Shown piece after piece: positions 17,779-26,619 of a stretch of DNA of 64,000 bases (the stretch's first letter is position 1; the number at the start of each line of letters is the position of its first letter). The notes beneath the pieces are model-generated. The model saw only the letters and a program-made list of their open reading frames with translations, did not search any database and was not told the DNA's origin. The position numbers were made by a program, and so were the translations under genes. The DNA comes from Acinetobacter vivianii. GTDB taxonomy: Bacteria > Pseudomonadota > Gammaproteobacteria > Pseudomonadales > Moraxellaceae. Location of the stretch: assembly GCF_014635885.1 (NCBI RefSeq), contig NZ_BMDR01000002.1, forward strand, positions 510,251-574,250, given 5' to 3'.

Positions 17779-19482
17779 ATGTTGCACTATCAAATTGAGT
17801 TCGACGATTATCGCCAGCACCTGATTCATGTCACCTTACGTTTTCTAGCCAATCCCAATCAAGAGTTGTGGTTACCAACCTGGATTCCTGGAAGCTATCT
17901 GATTCGGGAATTTTCCAAGCATATTGAGTCGGTGAAAGCCTCTGATGAAGCAGGGCGTTTACTGAATATTAAAAAAACCGAGAAGAATCGCTGGCGTTTA
18001 TTCAATACCGATCATGAACTGATTACTGTTGAATATGACGTTTATGCCTATGATTTATCGGTGCGTGGTGCCTATGTCGATCAGACCCGTTTCTATGTTA
18101 ATCCCGCATGTATCTGTTTGGGTCTGCAAGATCAGGAACATGCACCTTGTGAAGTTGAAATTTTCCTGCCAGATGAATTAAAGCATTTCCAGATCGCAAC
18201 AGGTTTACCAAGTAAGAGTCTAGTCAAAGGACGCTTTACTCTAAAAGCAGACAACTATGATCAATTGATTGATAGTCCGTTTGAACTGGCAGAGCAGAGC
18301 CGATTCAGCTTTGATGCGAACGGGATTCCTCATGAGTTTGTGATTTCGGGCAACCACACGACCAATATGGGCCGTTTAGAGGCAGATATTAAAAAGATCT
18401 GTCAGACTGAAATTGATATGTTCGGTTCAGCGCCATTCCAGAACTATACCTTTATGACCATGGCGACTGGAAATAGTTATGGTGGTCTGGAACATTGTAA
18501 TAGCACCAGCCTGATTACACCGCGCGACGATTTGCCAAAAGCAGATGAAGCCGAAGAACCTTCTAAAGATTATCAACGTTTCTTGGGTTTATGTAGCCAT
18601 GAGTATTTCCACTCATGGTTAGTCAAATTTATTCGCCCTGAAAACTTTGCCAATTATGATTTACATAAAGAGGGATATACCAGCTTATTGTGGATCTTTG
18701 AGGGTTTTACCTCTTATTATGATGACCTGATTTTATTGCGCAGCGGTGTGATTTCACAGAAGTCTTATCTGGATCTCCTAAAAGCACAGCTTGACCGTTA
18801 TTTGCAGAATCCGGGCCGTTTAATTCAATCGGTTTCAGAGTCGAGTTTTGATGCTTGGATCAAGTTCTACCGTCAGGATGAAAACTCAAATAATGCAGGC
18901 ACCAGTTACTATAACAAAGGCAGTTTAGTGGCACTTTGTTTAGATTTGGGCTTACGTTTACGTGGTTCAAATCTGGATGCCTTAATGCGTCGTTTATATG
19001 AAAATACACAACAAGGTATTCAGGTTAATGAACGAACCATTTTTGAATTATGTAATGAGCTGACAGGTGATAACTGGATTGAGCAAATCAACCACTTGAT
19101 CAACACCACCGATGAATTACCACTCGATCAGTTGTTCCCAGAGTTTGGATTGAGTTATACGCTTAAAAATGACAAGGCTTTGGCTTTTGGTTTGAAAGTG
19201 GTAGATAAAGCAGAAGGCGTGGTGGTACAGCAAGTGCGTCGTGATAGCGCAGCCGCTCAAGCAGGTTTATCTGCAAATGATGTGATCCTTGCGATTAATG
19301 GTGTGAAGGCTTCCGAGAAGCTTTTAGCCAAGTATGCAAAACAACAAGGCACATTTACGGTCTATGCATTCCGTCGTGATGAGCTTTTACAATTTGAACT
19401 TCAAGCGGGTGAAAGTGAATTGACCACGGTTGAATTAAAAGTCGAAGACCAGCAAAAAGTTGATCGCTGGTTGAAGGGTTAA
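17779..19482 (+). CDS. M61 family metallopeptidase with PDZ domain
   Basis: A 567-residue peptidase of the M61 (glycyl aminopeptidase-like) family. An N-terminal beta-rich domain (about 1-170) leads into a catalytic domain with the zinc motif HEYFH (274-278) and the downstream glutamate in WIFEGFTSYYDD. A PDZ domain occupies about 465-540 (VVQQVRRDSAAAQAGLSAND), as is usual in the family. There is no signal peptide, so it is predicted cytosolic. Members cleave N-terminal Gly or Ala residues, but the in vivo substrate is unknown. A bidirectional terminator follows. Confidence 0.92.
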   Translation: MLHYQIEFDDYRQHLIHVTLRFLANPNQELWLPTWIPGSYLIREFSKHIESVKASDEAGRLLNIKKTEKNRWRLFNTDHELITVEYDVYAYDLSVRGAYVDQTRFYVNPACICLGLQDQEHAPCEVEIFLPDELKHFQIATGLPSKSLVKGRFTLKADNYDQLIDSPFELAEQSRFSFDANGIPHEFVISGNHTTNMGRLEADIKKICQTEIDMFGSAPFQNYTFMTMATGNSYGGLEHCNSTSLITPRDDLPKADEAEEPSKDYQRFLGLCSHEYFHSWLVKFIRPENFANYDLHKEGYTSLLWIFEGFTSYYDDLILLRSGVISQKSYLDLLKAQLDRYLQNPGRLIQSVSESSFDAWIKFYRQDENSNNAGTSYYNKGSLVALCLDLGLRLRGSNLDALMRRLYENTQQGIQVNERTIFELCNELTGDNWIEQINHLINTTDELPLDQLFPEFGLSYTLKNDKALAFGLKVVDKAEGVVVQQVRRDSAAAQAGLSANDVILAINGVKASEKLLAKYAKQQGTFTVYAFRRDELLQFELQAGESELTTVELKVEDQQKVDRWLKG

Positions 19483-19490
19483 GAATAGAT

Positions 19491-19519
19491 AAAAAGGACG
19501 CGACAAGCGTCCTTTTTAT
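19491..19519. terminator. Bidirectional terminator between M61 and HIUase-like genes
   Basis: AAAAAGGACGC and GCGTCCTTTTT arms with a short loop lie between two convergent genes. Confidence 0.85.
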
Positions 19520-19923
19520 TAGCTACCACGATAAGTCGAATAACCATAAGGGCTGAGCAGTAATGGAATATGATAGTGCGGTAAAGTGCCGTCAACTTCA
19601 AAAATAACTGGAATTTCAGGAAAAAAACTACTTTGCTTTTGCGCTTTATACCAGTCACCTGTTTTAAACGTCACTTTATAAACACCTGATTTTAATTGTT
19701 GTTGCGTCGGATAAAGCGCAGTAATTCGTCCATTCTGATCAGTTTTGGCCTGATTGATTTTTACCCACTGGTTTTTTTGTTGTGCTTCGAGCACAACGGT
19801 GACATCAGTAGCAGGTAGACCATTTTGCTGATTGAGAACATGCACACTCAATGGATTGGATGCTGCTGCAAACAAGCTGTTTGAAGCCGATAGTGCGGCG
19901 ATGGCGAATAGATTTTTATACAT
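19519..19923 (-). CDS. Exported hydroxyisourate hydrolase / transthyretin-like protein
   Basis: A 134-residue protein. I place the start at 19923, where AAAGGTGG lies about 9 bases upstream and a signal peptide follows (about 1-21, ending LFAA). The mature protein is a transthyretin-fold HIUase: an N-terminal SVHVLNQQNGLPA segment with the active-site His, and the C-terminal tetrapeptide YRGS after HYHIPLLLSPYGYSTYRGS, which distinguishes HIUase from transthyretin. HIUase hydrolyses 5-hydroxyisourate in urate breakdown. No uricase, OHCU decarboxylase or allantoinase gene lies nearby, so the physiological role in the periplasm is open. Confidence 0.85.
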   Translation of the reverse strand: MYKNLFAIAALSASNSLFAAASNPLSVHVLNQQNGLPATDVTVVLEAQQKNQWVKINQAKTDQNGRITALYPTQQQLKSGVYKVTFKTGDWYKAQKQSSFFPEIPVIFEVDGTLPHYHIPLLLSPYGYSTYRGS

Positions 19924-20006
19924 CGCAATATTCCACCTTTCTTGATTAATATTTTGGTATGTATTGCCATCAGATGTTGTGAGGGCAATACATGGGATAA
20001 GAGCGC

Positions 20007-20036
20007 AAAAAAGGCACTGCTGATCGGTGCCTTTCA
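20007..20036 (-). terminator. Terminator after the outer membrane protein gene
   Basis: GGCAC and GTGCC arms (with AAA/TTT extension) form a hairpin that on the minus strand ends in TTTTTT, just after the stop codon at 20040. Confidence 0.75.
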
Positions 20037-20039
20037 AAT

Positions 20040-20732
20040 TTAGAATGAGTATCTTGCACCGAGATAGAACTCACTTGAATAAAGATGTGCTTTCATCTGC
20101 TCATCTTGCAAGTTACGTGCATTGGTAAAGTTATTTAAACCGCTATCAGCTTTACCCAAGTCGACATAACGGTAGCCCAAATCAAGGTTTAGGTTATCAA
20201 TTGCTTTATAACTCGCACCCGCACCTACGCTATACACCAGTTGGGTTTCGGTATTTGAAAGATATTGGCGAGAGGCGTTACCTTGCCAGCCTGAAGATTC
20301 TGTACGTGCAACACCTAATCCGAGATTGCCGTATACGGCGACATTTTGCATGACTTCAAAATCACGATAAGCATTCAGCATCAGGCGCTGCGTCTCGACT
20401 TTATGATGGTTAAGACTGGTTGGAAAGTTGGTTGAACCGCTGGTAAATTCTGCATCATTTTTAAAGGTATATTCTCCTTCGGTACGCCAGCCATTGCCAA
20501 AGTCATAACCGAACCCCAGTGATGCATTGGTTAAATCTTTTTGATCGTCACCTGAGACAAATTTGCCAATCCCTGGGCGTAAGCTGGTTTCCATATTGTC
20601 AGCTTTGAGTTGGGCTGCCGCGACTTTTGCTGAGAGATAATAGCCAGAAAGAGCAGCATCTTGAGCATAGCTTAATGAGCCAGTCACAAGTAAAACAGAG
20701 CCAATAGCGAAGCGGGTAAATCCTTTGTCCAT
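20040..20732 (-). CDS. Outer membrane beta-barrel protein
   Basis: Start 20732 gives a 230-residue protein with a clear signal peptide (about 1-23, ending SLSYAQ). The mature part alternates polar and aromatic residues in eight or so strands (for example SLGFGYDFGNGWRTEGEYTF, VAVYGNLGLGVART, LNLDLGYRYVDLG) and ends in the barrel terminus GARYSF. It fits small OmpX/Opa/OmpA-type 8-stranded barrels with porin-like or adhesion roles. The in-frame codon at 20813 would add 27 residues ahead of the signal peptide. It is divergent from the two-component system at 20883, which is a candidate regulator. Confidence 0.85.
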   Translation of the reverse strand: MDKGFTRFAIGSVLLVTGSLSYAQDAALSGYYLSAKVAAAQLKADNMETSLRPGIGKFVSGDDQKDLTNASLGFGYDFGNGWRTEGEYTFKNDAEFTSGSTNFPTSLNHHKVETQRLMLNAYRDFEVMQNVAVYGNLGLGVARTESSGWQGNASRQYLSNTETQLVYSVGAGASYKAIDNLNLDLGYRYVDLGKADSGLNNFTNARNLQDEQMKAHLYSSEFYLGARYSF

Positions 20733-20882
20733 ATGCAATTTTCCAAAATTCGTGAAGGAGTGTTTGGTGATAAAAATCTTTATTTCCTCAGCATATGGTA
20801 GGAAGAAATGCATCTGCTCATGATGACAATTGAATTACCGATTTGTAATCTTTGCGCTGAATAAAAAAGGTTAAGATGTGGA

Positions 20883-21569
20883 ATGCATATTTTAATTGTC
20901 GAAGATGAATCCAAAATTGCGCAGTTTTTGGCAAAAGGATTAAATGAATCAGGCTATACCAGTGCGATCGCAAAAGATGGCATGGAGGCTTTGTCACGGT
21001 TGCAAGATGAAGCTTTTGATTTATTAATTCTGGATGTGATGTTGCCGAAACTGGATGGCTGGCAAGTGTTGCAGACGCTCCGTACATTTTCAAAAATCCC
21101 TGTGCTCATGCTCACGGCTAAAGATCAGGTCATGGATCGAGTGAAAGGTCTGGAATTGGGAGCAGATGACTATCTGGTTAAGCCATTTTCATATATCGAA
21201 TTATTGGCGCGAATCAAAAGTTTATTACGTCGTGTTCCCAAGATTGAACAAGAAATTTATAGCATTGCCAATCTCAGCCTGAATCGTTTAAGTCGGGAAG
21301 TCCATCGTGCAGAGATTAAAATTGATTTAACTGCTAAAGAGTTTGTGCTGTTGCAATTGTTGATACAGCATCGTGGTGAGGTGTTAACCCGCACGCAAAT
21401 TGCCTCTATGGTCTGGAATATTAACTTTGATACCGACACCAATGTGGTCGATGTCGCGATACGTCGTCTACGTGCAAAGATTGACGACCATTTTTCTCCC
21501 AAGCTGATTTATACAGTTCGGGGAATGGGCTATAAAGTTGATTTAAAAGAAGACCATGCTGATGAATAG
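20883..21569 (+). CDS. OmpR/PhoB-family response regulator (CusR-like)
   Basis: A 228-residue regulator. The receiver domain (about 1-115) has the acidic pocket VEDE (D8/E9), the phospho-acceptor aspartate in LLILDVMLPKLDG (near D51), and the lysine of DDYLVKPFSY. The C-terminal winged-helix DNA-binding domain (about 130-225) ends in TVRGMGYKVD. The sequence is closest in type to heavy-metal responsive CusR/CopR regulators. The gene overlaps the sensor kinase gene by 14 bp, so the two form an operon, and it is divergent from the outer membrane protein gene with 150 bp between them. Confidence 0.92.
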   Translation: MHILIVEDESKIAQFLAKGLNESGYTSAIAKDGMEALSRLQDEAFDLLILDVMLPKLDGWQVLQTLRTFSKIPVLMLTAKDQVMDRVKGLELGADDYLVKPFSYIELLARIKSLLRRVPKIEQEIYSIANLSLNRLSREVHRAEIKIDLTAKEFVLLQLLIQHRGEVLTRTQIASMVWNINFDTDTNVVDVAIRRLRAKIDDHFSPKLIYTVRGMGYKVDLKEDHADE

Positions 21570-22929
21570 ATTGTCTTTGGCTTCGCGTTTGAGAATCGCG
21601 TTTAGCCTGATTTCATGTGTGGTTTTTATCAGTATTGGGACATTGTCTTATCAAAGTTTTCGTGAAATGGTCTATATCCAGCAAGACAAAGCACTTGCCG
21701 CACGGATCAAGCGCATGGAAGTGTTTTTGACAGATGCTTATACCGTTCAGATCTTGGGCAAATACCCTAAACTTTATGAAAATATGGTTGGGCATGAGGA
21801 CAGTATTTTTATTGTCAAAGAAGCCGGTAAAGACCTGATTCGAATCAATCCGTTAAACATCAAAATCCCGAGCTTAAATTATTCCAGTAAAATCCAGTTT
21901 ACCAATAATAGCCCTGAACAGCCAACGACACGGCTTGCATTTCAATCGGTACAACATGGCGATCAGCATTATCAATTGATTGCAGGTCAACAATGGTATG
22001 CCGCGAATCAAACCCTGAAGCAATATTTTTGGAAAATCGCCTTTTATACTGGGCTGGGCATTCTATTATCGAGTTTATTGGGTTTTATGGTCGGGCATTA
22101 CATGTTCCGTTCGATGCGGGCATTGATTGCAGAAACCAGTAAAATCAACGTGCAAAAACTCAATCAGCGTATTCAGATCGAGACCACAAATACCGAGGTA
22201 CAGCAACTCAGCAATGCAATGAATGAGATGCTGGATAAAATTCAGCAGGATTATCAAAAGCTGGCACAGTTTTCTGAAGATATTGCGCATGAATTGAGAA
22301 CGCCGCTCAATAATTTGATGGGCCAAACACAGATTTTGCTGTCTCAACCTCGTCAAATTGAGGAACTGGAAAATCTCCTGTATTCGCACTTGGAAGAGTA
22401 CGAAAGACTGACCAAAATGATTGAGAGCATGCTATTTATTGCACGTTCTGAATATACGGAAGCAGGGCTTGAGAAAAGCAGCGTAGATATCGTGCAATTG
22501 ATTCGGGATGTGACGGATTATTTTGATTATCTGATCGAAGAACGGCAGATGAGCTTGATGCTTCAACTTCCTGATGAAATGAATTTGAGAGTGAATGAAG
22601 CCCTTATCCAGCGTGCGATTGCGAATTTAATCAGTAACGCGGTTGTCTATGGTGTAGAAAAGGGACGAATTACTTTAGAGGTAAAACGGGAACAGACTGA
22701 TTGTGTGATTCGTATTGTGACGCATGACATCTGGATTGAAGAAAAACATTTGCCTTATCTCTTTGACCGTTTTTATCAAATTGATGAGAGTCGACATAAC
22801 AGAGCACAAACAGGTGGGCTGGGACTCGCGATTGTTCAATCCATCATGCAACTGCATGGTGGTTGTACTGAAGTTGAAAATCAGACAGCAGGTGTTGCAT
22901 TTACGTTGAGACTACCACTAAAGAATTAA
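21556..22929 (+). CDS. Sensor histidine kinase (CusS-like) with altered G1 box
   Basis: A 457-residue membrane kinase: TM1 (about 13-32), a periplasmic sensor of about 120 residues, TM2 (about 157-180), HAMP, then the dimerisation domain with the phospho-acceptor H245 in EDIAHELRTPL. The ATPase domain has an intact N box (N361 in NLISNA), F box (LFDRFYQID) and G2 box (TGGLGLAIV). The G1 position, normally N.G.GI/DxGxG, reads HDIWI (390-394), so the glycines of the nucleotide lid are missing. The partner regulator lies directly upstream. The ligand is unknown; metal sensing is inferred from family resemblance. Confidence 0.9.
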   Translation: MLMNRLSLASRLRIAFSLISCVVFISIGTLSYQSFREMVYIQQDKALAARIKRMEVFLTDAYTVQILGKYPKLYENMVGHEDSIFIVKEAGKDLIRINPLNIKIPSLNYSSKIQFTNNSPEQPTTRLAFQSVQHGDQHYQLIAGQQWYAANQTLKQYFWKIAFYTGLGILLSSLLGFMVGHYMFRSMRALIAETSKINVQKLNQRIQIETTNTEVQQLSNAMNEMLDKIQQDYQKLAQFSEDIAHELRTPLNNLMGQTQILLSQPRQIEELENLLYSHLEEYERLTKMIESMLFIARSEYTEAGLEKSSVDIVQLIRDVTDYFDYLIEERQMSLMLQLPDEMNLRVNEALIQRAIANLISNAVVYGVEKGRITLEVKREQTDCVIRIVTHDIWIEEKHLPYLFDRFYQIDESRHNRAQTGGLGLAIVQSIMQLHGGCTEVENQTAGVAFTLRLPLKN

Positions 22930-23256
22930 CCTAAGTTTCATAAAATTCTGACAAAATAAGGCACATTTGTAGGTAAACACCTATTTGTTTGCTAAATGAT
23001 CAGTTTGCTGGGCATTTTCAGCTCGCTAACGCTTTGGTAGTTGAAAAGGCAACATTTGGCCCAAATTATATGAACTAACAGTATCTATTATATAAAATTG
23101 TAGTATTTTTTAGCGAAATGTCGTTATCACGGGATAGGGCGTTGACTAGTATGCTATGAAGACTGATACTCTCAAGTTTGTTTTAAGCAAATCGGTTCTA
23201 GGAACTGGGCCACAAGCGCAGTTTTCCATAACTCAATCCAACACAAGGGGCTATAT
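22930..23256 (+). promoter_or_regulatory. Promoter region of monomeric isocitrate dehydrogenase
   Basis: This 327-bp gap holds no gene. A sigma-70 promoter is readable: TTGACT (23142-23147), a 17-bp spacer, then GATACT (23165-23170), giving an untranslated leader of roughly 80 bases. AAGGGG lies 7 bases before the start codon at 23257. No terminator is obvious after the kinase gene. Confidence 0.6.
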
Positions 23257-25488
23257 ATGGCTGGTGGAAAGTCAAAAATCATTTATACACTGACTGATGA
23301 GGCGCCGTTATTGGCGACCTATTCATTGCTACCGATCATTGAGACCTTTACCAAGCCTGCTGGCATCGATATTGTGAAAAGTGATATCTCAGTTGCAGCA
23401 CGTGTACTTGCAGAATTTTCAGATTACCTTAAAGATGAACAAAAGGTAAACAACAACCTTGCGGAGTTAGGTCGTCTTACGCAAGACCCAGATACAAACA
23501 TCATTAAACTTCCAAACATCAGTGCTTCTGTTGCTCAGTTAACCGCATGTATCAAAGAGCTCCAGTCGAAGGGCTATGCGATTCCTGATTATCCAGAAAA
23601 TCCAGCAACTGAAGAAGAGAAAGAACTTAAGGCGCGTTATGGTAAATGCCTTGGTTCAGCAGTAAACCCAGTATTGCGTGAAGGTAACTCTGACCGCCGT
23701 GCACCAGCTGCTGTGAAAAACTATGCGAAAAAACACCCGCACTCAATGAGCGAGTGGAAACAATGGTCACAAACTCACGTTTCTCACATGGATGAAGGCG
23801 ACTTCTACCACGGTGAAAAATCAATGACTTTAGACCGTGCGCGTAATGTGAAAATGGAGCTCATCACTAAGTCTGGTGAAACGATTGTGCTTAAGCCAAA
23901 AGTTGCACTTCAGGATGGTGAAATCATCGATTCAATGTTCATGAGCAAGAAAGCGCTTTGCGATTTCTATGAGAAAGAACTTGAAGACTGTCGTGAAGCG
24001 GGCATCCTGTTCTCATTACACGTAAAAGCAACCATGATGAAAGTATCACACCCGATCGTATTCGGTCACTGTGTGAAAATTTACTACAAAGATGCTTTCG
24101 AAAAACACGGCAAATTATTTGACGAGTTAGGCATCAACGTAAATAACGGTATGGCGGGTCTTTACGAGAAGATCGAAACTTTACCGACTTCACTTCGTGA
24201 AGAAATTATCGAAGATTTACATGCTTGCCAAGAACACCGTCCTGCACTTGCAATGGTTGATTCTGCAAAAGGCATCACGAACTTCCACTCACCAAATGAT
24301 GTGATTGTAGATGCATCTATGCCTGCAATGATCCGTGGTGGCGGTAAAATGTGGGGTGCTGACGGCAAACCTTACGACTGTAAAGCAGTTATGCCTGAAT
24401 CAACTTTCGCGCGTATTTATCAGGAAATGATCAATTTCTGTAAGTGGAATGGTAATTTCGACCCACGTACCATGGGTACTGTACCTAACGTTGGTTTGAT
24501 GGCGCAGAAAGCAGAAGAATACGGTTCACACGACAAGACTTTCGAAATTTCAGAAGCAGGCGTTGCCAACATCACAGATCTAGACACTGGCGAAGTGTTG
24601 ATGAGCCAAAATGTGGAAGAAGGCGACATCTGGCGTATGTGTCAGGTGAAAGACGCACCGATTCGTGACTGGGTGAAACTTGCAGTAACACGTGCACGTA
24701 ACTCTGGCATGCCAGCAATCTTCTGGTTAGACCCATACCGTCCACACGAAAATGAATTGATCAAGAAAGTTGAAAAATACTTGAAAGATCATGACACAGC
24801 AGGTCTTGATATCCAGATCATGTCACAAGTACGTGCAATGCGTTATACGCTTGAGCGTGTAGCACGTGGTTTAGATACAATTTCTGTGACTGGTAACATC
24901 TTACGTGATTACTTAACTGACTTGTTCCCGATCATGGAATTGGGTACTTCAGCGAAAATGTTGTCAATCGTGCCGTTAATGGCGGGTGGCGGCATGTATG
25001 AAACAGGTGCGGGTGGTTCAGCGCCGAAACATGTTCAGCAGTTGGTAGAAGAAAACCACTTACGTTGGGATTCTCTTGGTGAGTTCCTTGCGTTAGCTGT
25101 TTCTTTAGAAGAGCTTGGTCTTAAAGAAGACAATAACCGTGCGAAATTGCTTGCGAAGACACTTGATCAGGCAACAGGTAAACTTCTTGATAATGACAAG
25201 TCTCCATCACGTCGTACAGGTGAGCTTGATAACCGCGGTAGTCACTACTACTTGGCATTGTACTGGGCTCAAGCATTGGCTGCTCAAGACGAAGATGCTG
25301 AGTTAAAAGCGAAGTTTGCGCCTCTTGCAAAAGCACTTGCTGAAAATGAAGAGAAGATCGTTGCTGAGCTTGCTCAAGTACAAGGTCAATCTGCTGATAT
25401 CGGTGGTTACTATGCAATTGATCCTGCAAAAGTAAACGCAGTAATGCGTCCAAGTGCTACGCTTAATGCAACACTTGAAACAGCTTAA
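23257..25488 (+). CDS. Monomeric NADP-dependent isocitrate dehydrogenase (IDH-II)
   Basis: A 743-residue enzyme of the monomeric IDH family, which converts isocitrate and NADP+ to 2-oxoglutarate, CO2 and NADPH in the TCA cycle. The length and the conserved blocks are typical of the family: an [20 protein letters not shown] start, [51 protein letters not shown], and [13 protein letters not shown] for the NADP site. It shares no sequence with the dimeric enzyme encoded 1.1 kb downstream. A strong ribosome-binding site (AAGGGG) precedes the ATG and a hairpin terminator follows. Confidence 0.96.
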   Translation: MAGGKSKIIYTLTDEAPLLATYSLLPIIETFTKPAGIDIVKSDISVAARVLAEFSDYLKDEQKVNNNLAELGRLTQDPDTNIIKLPNISASVAQLTACIKELQSKGYAIPDYPENPATEEEKELKARYGKCLGSAVNPVLREGNSDRRAPAAVKNYAKKHPHSMSEWKQWSQTHVSHMDEGDFYHGEKSMTLDRARNVKMELITKSGETIVLKPKVALQDGEIIDSMFMSKKALCDFYEKELEDCREAGILFSLHVKATMMKVSHPIVFGHCVKIYYKDAFEKHGKLFDELGINVNNGMAGLYEKIETLPTSLREEIIEDLHACQEHRPALAMVDSAKGITNFHSPNDVIVDASMPAMIRGGGKMWGADGKPYDCKAVMPESTFARIYQEMINFCKWNGNFDPRTMGTVPNVGLMAQKAEEYGSHDKTFEISEAGVANITDLDTGEVLMSQNVEEGDIWRMCQVKDAPIRDWVKLAVTRARNSGMPAIFWLDPYRPHENELIKKVEKYLKDHDTAGLDIQIMSQVRAMRYTLERVARGLDTISVTGNILRDYLTDLFPIMELGTSAKMLSIVPLMAGGGMYETGAGGSAPKHVQQLVEENHLRWDSLGEFLALAVSLEELGLKEDNNRAKLLAKTLDQATGKLLDNDKSPSRRTGELDNRGSHYYLALYWAQALAAQDEDAELKAKFAPLAKALAENEEKIVAELAQVQGQSADIGGYYAIDPAKVNAVMRPSATLNATLETA

Positions 25489-25520
25489 GTTTAAATATTA
25501 CTGACAGTTTTGTTGGTAGT

Positions 25521-25553
25521 AAAAAGCCGATGTGAAAGCATCGGCTTTTTTGT
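25521..25553 (+). terminator. Terminator after monomeric IDH gene
   Basis: AAAAAGCCGAT and ATCGGCTTTTTT arms flank a GTGAAAGC loop, followed by T residues. Confidence 0.88.
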
Positions 25554-25578
25554 GTATGAGAATTCAGATGATTCCCAT

Positions 25579-25606
25579 AAAAAAAGCCCACTTCCGTGGG
25601 CTTTAA
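25579..25606 (-). terminator. Terminator after rluE
   Basis: AAAGCCCAC and GTGGGCTTT arms flank a TTCC loop; on the minus strand the hairpin ends in a long T-run, 16 bp past the rluE stop codon. Confidence 0.85.
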
Positions 25607-25621
25607 AATAATCTCTAAAGA

Positions 25622-26425
25622 TTAACGACCATTACGGCTACGACCGCGTGGTGCTTTGGTGTTTGGACGCGTCGTACCATTGGTCTTACGACGTGGCTTT
25701 TCGCTTTCATCCATTTGCCAGATACGCTTGGAGCCTGATTTTTTCTTGTCACCGTCTTTTTTATCACCTTCTTTCTTCTTCTGGTGCATAGGCTTACCGC
25801 CCGTGCCACCTGGTTTTTTCACATAAGAGCGAGAGCGATAAGGTTTATCTTCAGGTAGGTCTTTAAAATCAGGATAAAGTAACGGTTCAATTTCAGTTTG
25901 CTCACCAGGTTGTAAGCCTAGACGAATCAGATCGATTGCACCGATTTTAGTACGAATCAAACGTAATGTTGGGAAACCCACAGCAGCAGTCATACGACGC
26001 ACCTGACGGTTACGACCTTCACAAATTTGTAGTTCAATCCAGCTGGTCGGGATATTGGCGCGGTAACGTACTGGTGGATCACGTTCCCATAACCATTCTG
26101 GTTGATCTACTTTCAGCGCTTTTGCCGGTAAAGTCATACCATCAGCCAGTTCTACACCTTTGCGAAGTTGCTCTAATGCTTCTTCTGTTACATCGCCATC
26201 GACTTGCGCAAGATAGGTTTTAAATTTCTTATTGGCTGGATTGGTAATGTATTGATTCAGACCGCCGTGATCCGTCAGGAAGGTTAAGCCTTCTGAGTCG
26301 AGATCAAGTCGGCCCGCAAGACGTAAATCAGGATCATGGATAAAGTGAGAAAAGGTGAGGTGAGCGGAATCCTCACGGAACTGTGACAAAACGTCATAAG
26401 GTTTATTAAATACGACTATTTTCAT
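25622..26425 (-). CDS. rluE: RluE-type rRNA pseudouridine synthase with long basic tail
   Basis: A 267-residue enzyme of the RsuA family. The core (about 1-190) starts IVVFNKPYDVLSQF, has the catalytic aspartate in GRLDLDSEGLTFLT (near D42), and the conserved EGRNRQVRRMTAAVGFPTLRLIR. E. coli RluE isomerises U2457 of 23S rRNA, and the N-terminus lacks an S4 domain as in RluE. Residues about 200-267 form a low-complexity tail rich in K, R, G and D, absent from the 217-residue E. coli protein, which could add RNA affinity. The gene lies on the opposite strand between two isocitrate dehydrogenase genes. Confidence 0.88.
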   Translation of the reverse strand: MKIVVFNKPYDVLSQFREDSAHLTFSHFIHDPDLRLAGRLDLDSEGLTFLTDHGGLNQYITNPANKKFKTYLAQVDGDVTEEALEQLRKGVELADGMTLPAKALKVDQPEWLWERDPPVRYRANIPTSWIELQICEGRNRQVRRMTAAVGFPTLRLIRTKIGAIDLIRLGLQPGEQTEIEPLLYPDFKDLPEDKPYRSRSYVKKPGGTGGKPMHQKKKEGDKKDGDKKKSGSKRIWQMDESEKPRRKTNGTTRPNTKAPRGRSRNGR

Positions 26426-26619
26426 ATCTGTATACTGCTTTGGCTATGGGCGGCATCATAACAATAAAGGTTTTTATTTAATGGGAAAATGTTGTTATTT
26501 CCCGTATAAATCTCAAAAAAACCAGTTTTGAACTAAACTGTTTCATGTAATAAAAAACGAAAAGCATGCCATAGAAGGCATAGACATAATCATTAAATAC
26601 ATGAGGGAGAACCTGCAAA

